Positions 6,691 to 10,000 of a stretch of DNA of 10,000 bases are shown piece after piece (within the stretch, counting starts at the first letter, position 1; every line of letters starts with the position of its first letter). Under the pieces are notes generated by a model that searched no databases, was not told the DNA's origin, and saw only the letters and a program-made list of their open reading frames with translations. Origin of the DNA: Candidatus Hydrogenedens sp. (lineage in GTDB: Bacteria > Hydrogenedentota > Hydrogenedentia > Hydrogenedentales > Hydrogenedentaceae); contig JAIWNQ010000018.1 of assembly GCA_020216745.1 (NCBI GenBank), positions 1 through 10,000 on the forward strand. Direction: 5' to 3'. Made by a program: the position numbers and the translations under genes.

Positions 6691-7666
6691 GATTCAAAAT
6701 ATAGGCGAATTAGCATTTATAAAAAAACTTGAGACCCTTATCCCAAAAACGAACGAAGAAAATGTTATTCTATCGTTGGGAGATGATTGTGCGGTAGTTA
6801 AGTCTGGCTCCTCTCTATTCTTAATTTCATCAGATATGTCAATAGAGAATATCCATTTTTTATCAGATAATTTTCCGCCATCTGCAATAGGCTGGAAAGC
6901 AATGGCTTCCGCATGGAGTGATATTGCTGGAATGGGGGGAGAACCTCGTTGGGCAGTGGTTTCTATAGCTTTACCCAAAAATATTTCTGTACAAAAAGTA
7001 GAGGCTATATATAAAGGCATGTTAGAGGCAACTAAATTTGTAAACGGGACCATCATCGGTGGCGATACAACCATGTCCCCAGATGATAATATTGTTATTG
7101 ATATAACTGTTGTAGGTGAAGCCTTACGAAAAAAGTTTATCCCCCGCTCTGGTGCAAAACCTGGCGATGTTATTGCAGTTACAGGCTCATTAGGAAATTC
7201 GTCCGCAGGTTTATTGGCATTGAAACAACATTTACCTGTCCCCGATTTATGGCGTTCGCATTGGTATCCCATACCACGGATGGAAGAAGGGAAATGGTTA
7301 TGCACAAAAGGCAAAGCAACTGCTATGATTGACATCAGCGATGGGTTGATTACTGATGCGAAACATATCGCAGAAATGTCTGGTGTAGGTATTAATATCC
7401 AAAAAGATAATATCCCTATATCCACTGAGCTATCAGATTTTTGCGAAATATACCATCTCGATATTGATAATTTTATTCTGGCAGGTGGAGAAGAATATCA
7501 ATTATTAGTGTCTATCCCAAAAGAGAAATGGCAGAACGTATATACCCAATTCAATGCCCATTTTCCCTGTTCCATAACTGCGATTGGCTATGTTACCAAC
7601 GAATGGCAAGGTGTCCGCATCGATGGCACACTTCCCTCCCTCAAAGGCTACGAACATTTTAAATGA
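6683..7666 (+). CDS. thiL: Thiamine-monophosphate kinase
   Basis: 327 aa, the normal length for ThiL. It phosphorylates thiamine monophosphate with ATP to thiamine diphosphate, the last step of cofactor synthesis, in the cytoplasm. Motifs seen in order: SLGDDCAVV (31-39), the Mg/ATP-binding Asp pair; ISSDMSIENIHF (48-59, family form TTDMLVEGVHF); SAWSDIAGMGGEP (76-88); IIGGDTTMS (124-132); GDVIAVTGSLGNSSAGLLAL (161-180); MIDISDGLITDA (215-226); and LAGGEEYQLLVSIP (266-279, family form GGEDYELL). The Asp-to-Glu and Glu-to-Gln changes in the last motif are conservative. The start overlaps the end of nnrD by 8 bases, with GGAGGGAG at 6659-6666 upstream as a good though somewhat distant ribosome site. 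Other thiamine genes are not in this window, so the pairing with nnrD looks like housekeeping rather than a pathway cluster. Confidence 0.94.
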   Translation: MIKIQNIGELAFIKKLETLIPKTNEENVILSLGDDCAVVKSGSSLFLISSDMSIENIHFLSDNFPPSAIGWKAMASAWSDIAGMGGEPRWAVVSIALPKNISVQKVEAIYKGMLEATKFVNGTIIGGDTTMSPDDNIVIDITVVGEALRKKFIPRSGAKPGDVIAVTGSLGNSSAGLLALKQHLPVPDLWRSHWYPIPRMEEGKWLCTKGKATAMIDISDGLITDAKHIAEMSGVGINIQKDNIPISTELSDFCEIYHLDIDNFILAGGEEYQLLVSIPKEKWQNVYTQFNAHFPCSITAIGYVTNEWQGVRIDGTLPSLKGYEHFK

Positions 7667-7707
7667 GAGGGTACGCAATTATTTTATACGCTATAATTTC
7701 AATCTCC

Positions 7708-7736
7708 TTTACAGTTTACAACGTTTTATCTGTAAA
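7708..7736. terminator. Weak inverted repeat between convergent thiL and glycosyltransferase genes
   Basis: TTTACAG (7708-7714) and CTGTAAA (7730-7736) form a 7-bp stem with a 15-base loop in the 90-base gap between the two convergent stops. Neither side has a proper T-run beyond TTT/AAAA at the arms. The position suits a bidirectional terminator, but the stem is short and AT-rich, so the call is weak. Confidence 0.2.
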
Positions 7737-7756
7737 AGATACAAATATAAATCAAA

Positions 7757-8821
7757 TTATGACGAATTGATTTGTTGTGTTAGTTCGAGGACGGTTTTGA
7801 AAACTTCGTCGGGAGTAATTTGCTTTAATGCTTCTTGGGCTTGATGAAGTGTCATTTTCTTTGGGAAAGGAATGGGTCCTTTGTAAAGTACTTTGAAATA
7901 AGTGCCATGTGGAGCATGTTGTTGTGGGTTTGTTCCACCAAAGATGCAAATAGCAGGTTGATGTAACAGCCATGCTAAGTGCATGGGACCAGTATCACCT
8001 GAAATAAAAACGGAGGAATGAGAAATCAAGCAGGCTAAATGTTTTAATGTGGGTAATTGAGGAGATACAAGAACAGGGTATTGCATGCGTTTGGTTATTT
8101 GTCTTATGACATCAAGTTGTCCTGGACCCCATGTAAATAATACCTCAAATCTTCCATCTGCAATTAGAAGGTCTGCAAGTTTTGCAAAGTGTTCAAATTG
8201 CCACTGTTTCTCGGGACGTTCTACTGGGGGATGTATTATAATTAATTTTCTATTTGTTTGACAGAGTGTTTGTAGGAGTTCCTGTATTTCTTCCTCAATT
8301 TCCGCAGGAAGTAGCATGCCTAACCAGTCATCTATCTTTTCTGCTCCTATAGCCTCAGCGAGGAAAAAGTTTTCTTCTACGCGGGTAAGTATCCTATCCT
8401 TCGGCAATGAAACACGATGAGTTGCAAAAATATAACTCAGTTCTTGGGCTCGTGGAGGTGCGAATGAGATGCGGTACGGTGCCTTAGAAAAAAAAGATAT
8501 AAGACCACTTTTTAGGATACCATGAAAATCAAGAACAAGGTCATATCGATTTTGTCTTATGTGCCTACACAAAGTTAAAAACTTATTCAAAGATGTCATG
8601 AGCTCGTTAGTTCGGTCAAATATAATGCAATTGTTTAATGCGGGATGCTCGTTAATGACATCACAGGCTTTATTTTCCACAACCCAATCAATTTGAGCAT
8701 CTGGGTAGGCTATTCGGATAGCCTCCATTGCAGGAATAACACGAATAACATCACCGATAGCACTCAAACGGATAATTAAAATTTTTGAAATATGTTGTTT
8801 AGGTATTAACATGGTATTCAT
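7757..8821 (-). CDS. Glycosyltransferase family 9 (ADP-heptose:LPS heptosyltransferase-like)
   Basis: 354 aa with the two-Rossmann-fold GT-B layout. Seen: KILIIRLSAIGDVIRVIPAMEAI (13-35), the N-terminal GT9 signature; YDLVLDFHGILKSGL (93-107); RKLIIIHPPVERPEKQWQFEHFAKLADLL (191-219), the start of the donor-binding half; and VFISGDTGPMHLAWLLHQPAICIFGGTNPQQHAPHG (271-306), containing the nearly invariant SGDTGPMHLA and FG.T.P motifs. Family knowledge: these enzymes transfer heptose (or related sugars) to the LPS inner core at the cytoplasmic face of the inner membrane. Sugar and acceptor cannot be settled here, so I give no waa symbol. A stop codon directly precedes the ATG at 8821, so the start is there or at the Met 3 codons later; neither has a clear Shine-Dalgarno sequence. 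No other LPS gene is adjacent. Confidence 0.92.
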   Translation of the reverse strand: MNTMLIPKQHISKILIIRLSAIGDVIRVIPAMEAIRIAYPDAQIDWVVENKACDVINEHPALNNCIIFDRTNELMTSLNKFLTLCRHIRQNRYDLVLDFHGILKSGLISFFSKAPYRISFAPPRAQELSYIFATHRVSLPKDRILTRVEENFFLAEAIGAEKIDDWLGMLLPAEIEEEIQELLQTLCQTNRKLIIIHPPVERPEKQWQFEHFAKLADLLIADGRFEVLFTWGPGQLDVIRQITKRMQYPVLVSPQLPTLKHLACLISHSSVFISGDTGPMHLAWLLHQPAICIFGGTNPQQHAPHGTYFKVLYKGPIPFPKKMTLHQAQEALKQITPDEVFKTVLELTQQINSS

Positions 8822-9022
8822 TTATTATCATTATCTTTTTTAATTGTAATGAATTGGATATAGTCATTGCATAGTTTGCCCCCTTATTTAATTGAGGTTA
8901 TTGACGATTGAGAAAACGAATTTATATGGAATTAAACGCCCCATTCTGCCAAGCGATATGCCAACGATGCTCTTTATGCAACAGGCAGGTTGTTTATATT
9001 CGTTTTTGTTTGTTCAGAAATT
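8822..9022. other. Intergenic gap between the phosphatase and glycosyltransferase genes
   Basis: About 200 bases between two - strand genes. I see no supported gene. A promoter-like pair on the + strand, TTGACG (8901-8906) and TATATG (8923-8928), has no gene ahead of it. On the - strand, GGGGG (8879-8883) lies just before an ATG that stops after two codons. A 22-codon ORF (8799-8867, - strand) overlaps the glycosyltransferase start in another frame. The gap length suggests the glycosyltransferase may have its own promoter here. Confidence 0.45.
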
Positions 9023-9952
9023 TCAATGAATGACATCGTGGAGATAATAACCAACAATAGCGGAAATAGCCCCATAAGCGATGAGGAATAAGGTTTTGAG
9101 TATTTTGCTACCATGTTTCCGCCAGAATAAACGAACTTTGAAAAAAAACTGTTGGAATGGTTTTGGCTCGATAATAGTAACAATAACTGTAATATTATCT
9201 TTACCACCGTTTTCGTTTGCAAGGTTTACAAGTCGTTGTGCTATTTCACTGGCGGTACCACCTTTGCGAATTTCCTCGCAGATTTTGTTATCGGGAACCA
9301 TATTAATAAGGCCATCTGTGCAGAGGAGTAAAATATCCCCAGACACAGGATGCCAACGATAGACATCTACTTCAATATCGGGATGAGTTCCTATGCACCG
9401 TGTTACAATATGTTTTCGTGTATCCTTTTCTGCTTCCGAGCGGGACATAAGTCCTTGTTTTATTTGTTCATCGACCCATGAATGGTCTTCGGTAAATTCT
9501 AAAATTTCGCCGTTCCGTATGTGGTAAGCTCTGGAATCACCTACATTCGCAATATAAATTTTTCCAGGGGTAACAATAGCTGCAATTGCTGTTGTCCCCA
9601 TAGGTCTACTACCCTTGACTAAGTCTTTGTTTGTCTTGTAGATACTTTCATTGGCTTTTTGGAATGCCTCACGAAGTAAAGGTAAAGGTCCTTCATCTCG
9701 TAAGTCTCTCACCTCTTCCTCGGTATTTTCTTGCCAAGGTTCTTCTTTTAAGATATCTTTAATTAGTGACACTGCTAATTTGCTTGCTACGTCACCTGCA
9801 ATATGCCCCCCTAACCCATCTGCTACAATGAGCAATGCACCATCTTCAAATAATTTAATATCCGTTGACTCGCTTCGGAATATTCCAAAGAAATCTTCAT
9901 TTTTGTCTTTTTTTCTGCCTTTATCGGATACTCCCGCAATATCTAACTTCAT
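9023..9952 (-). CDS. PP2C-type Ser/Thr protein phosphatase with C-terminal membrane anchor
   Basis: 309 aa. PPM/PP2C motifs in order: GVSDKGRKKDKNEDFFGIF (7-25) with the metal-site Asp20; LLIVADGLGGHIAGDVAS (40-57) with Asp45 and Gly46; MGTTAIAAIV (118-127); YIANVGDSRAYHIRNGEI (133-150); LTEDHSWVDEQIKQG-like segment (151-167); DILLLCTDGLINMV (206-219) with Asp213; and GGKDNITVIVTII (249-261) with Asp252. All metal ligands are present, so it should be an active Mn/Mg-dependent phosphatase like PrpC/Stp. After the catalytic domain come a basic segment (FFKVRLFWRKHGSKI) and one hydrophobic helix (about 284-304), a positive-inside C-tail anchor that would hold the enzyme at the cytoplasmic face of the inner membrane. 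The start has AAGGA (9959-9963, - strand) six bases upstream. A Hanks-type kinase is the usual partner, but none is in the window; it could lie beyond the right edge. Confidence 0.94.
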   Translation of the reverse strand: MKLDIAGVSDKGRKKDKNEDFFGIFRSESTDIKLFEDGALLIVADGLGGHIAGDVASKLAVSLIKDILKEEPWQENTEEEVRDLRDEGPLPLLREAFQKANESIYKTNKDLVKGSRPMGTTAIAAIVTPGKIYIANVGDSRAYHIRNGEILEFTEDHSWVDEQIKQGLMSRSEAEKDTRKHIVTRCIGTHPDIEVDVYRWHPVSGDILLLCTDGLINMVPDNKICEEIRKGGTASEIAQRLVNLANENGGKDNITVIVTIIEPKPFQQFFFKVRLFWRKHGSKILKTLFLIAYGAISAIVGYYLHDVIH

Positions 9953-10000
9953 TTTCCATCCTTTTTATAAAAGAACATTATTCCTCAATTATTATGATGT
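9953..10000 (-). promoter_or_regulatory. Upstream region and ribosome site of the PP2C phosphatase gene
   Basis: AAGGA at 9959-9963 (- strand) sits six bases from the ATG and fixes the phosphatase start. A TTTTATAAAA stretch immediately upstream could hold a -10 box, but the window ends before a -35 can be judged. No part of an upstream gene can be recognised. Confidence 0.45.

Noticed and set aside
6694..7425. 243-codon open frame on the - strand opposite thiL
   Set aside because: ThiL motifs are unambiguous on the + strand; the antisense product has no recognisable domain and is a shadow of the coding frame.
8799..8867. 22-codon ORF (- strand) overlapping the glycosyltransferase start
   Set aside because: The ribosome site is too far away, the composition is low-complexity (Ile/Asn/Lys), and there is no sign of conservation that I can see.

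Overview
The window is ordinary bacterial chromosome of moderately low GC (roughly 40% by eye). The organism is a Gram-negative (diderm) bacterium: there is a TolC-type outer-membrane efflux component with its periplasmic adaptor, and an LPS-type heptosyl/glycosyltransferase of family 9. The sequence alone does not let me name a phylum. Genes are densely packed on both strands, and I see no tRNA, rRNA, CRISPR array, insertion sequence or phage gene.

Left part (1-4205, + strand): an export operon made of the C-terminal part of a TolC-family protein (cut by the window edge), a HlyD/YbhG-like membrane fusion protein, and two ABC-2-type permeases, the last two overlapping by ATGA. Together they would span both membranes and export an unknown substrate. 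No ATP-binding subunit is encoded between or after these genes, so the ATPase either lies upstream, is encoded elsewhere, or is absent.

Middle (4210-5460, - strand): a Memo-family (AmmeMemoRadiSam protein B) protein with an extra N-terminal domain of about 115 residues. It runs convergent to the export operon with only 4 bases between the stop codons. Upstream of it is a gene-poor gap (5461-5802) holding a perfect 10-bp hairpin, a doubtful small ORF and the leader of the next operon.

Right-middle (5803-7666, + strand): two housekeeping enzymes with overlapping ends, NAD(P)H-hydrate dehydratase (nnrD, metabolite repair) and thiamine-monophosphate kinase (thiL, thiamine diphosphate synthesis).

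Right part (7757-9952, - strand): a GT9 glycosyltransferase, a 201-base gap with no clear gene, and a PP2C-type Ser/Thr protein phosphatase with a C-terminal membrane anchor. No partner kinase is in view.

I did not find a clearly novel system. The items most worth a second look are the permease pair without an ATPase, the stand-alone two-domain Memo protein, the hairpin and mini-ORF in the nnrD leader, and a GC-rich perfect inverted repeat inside the Memo gene.
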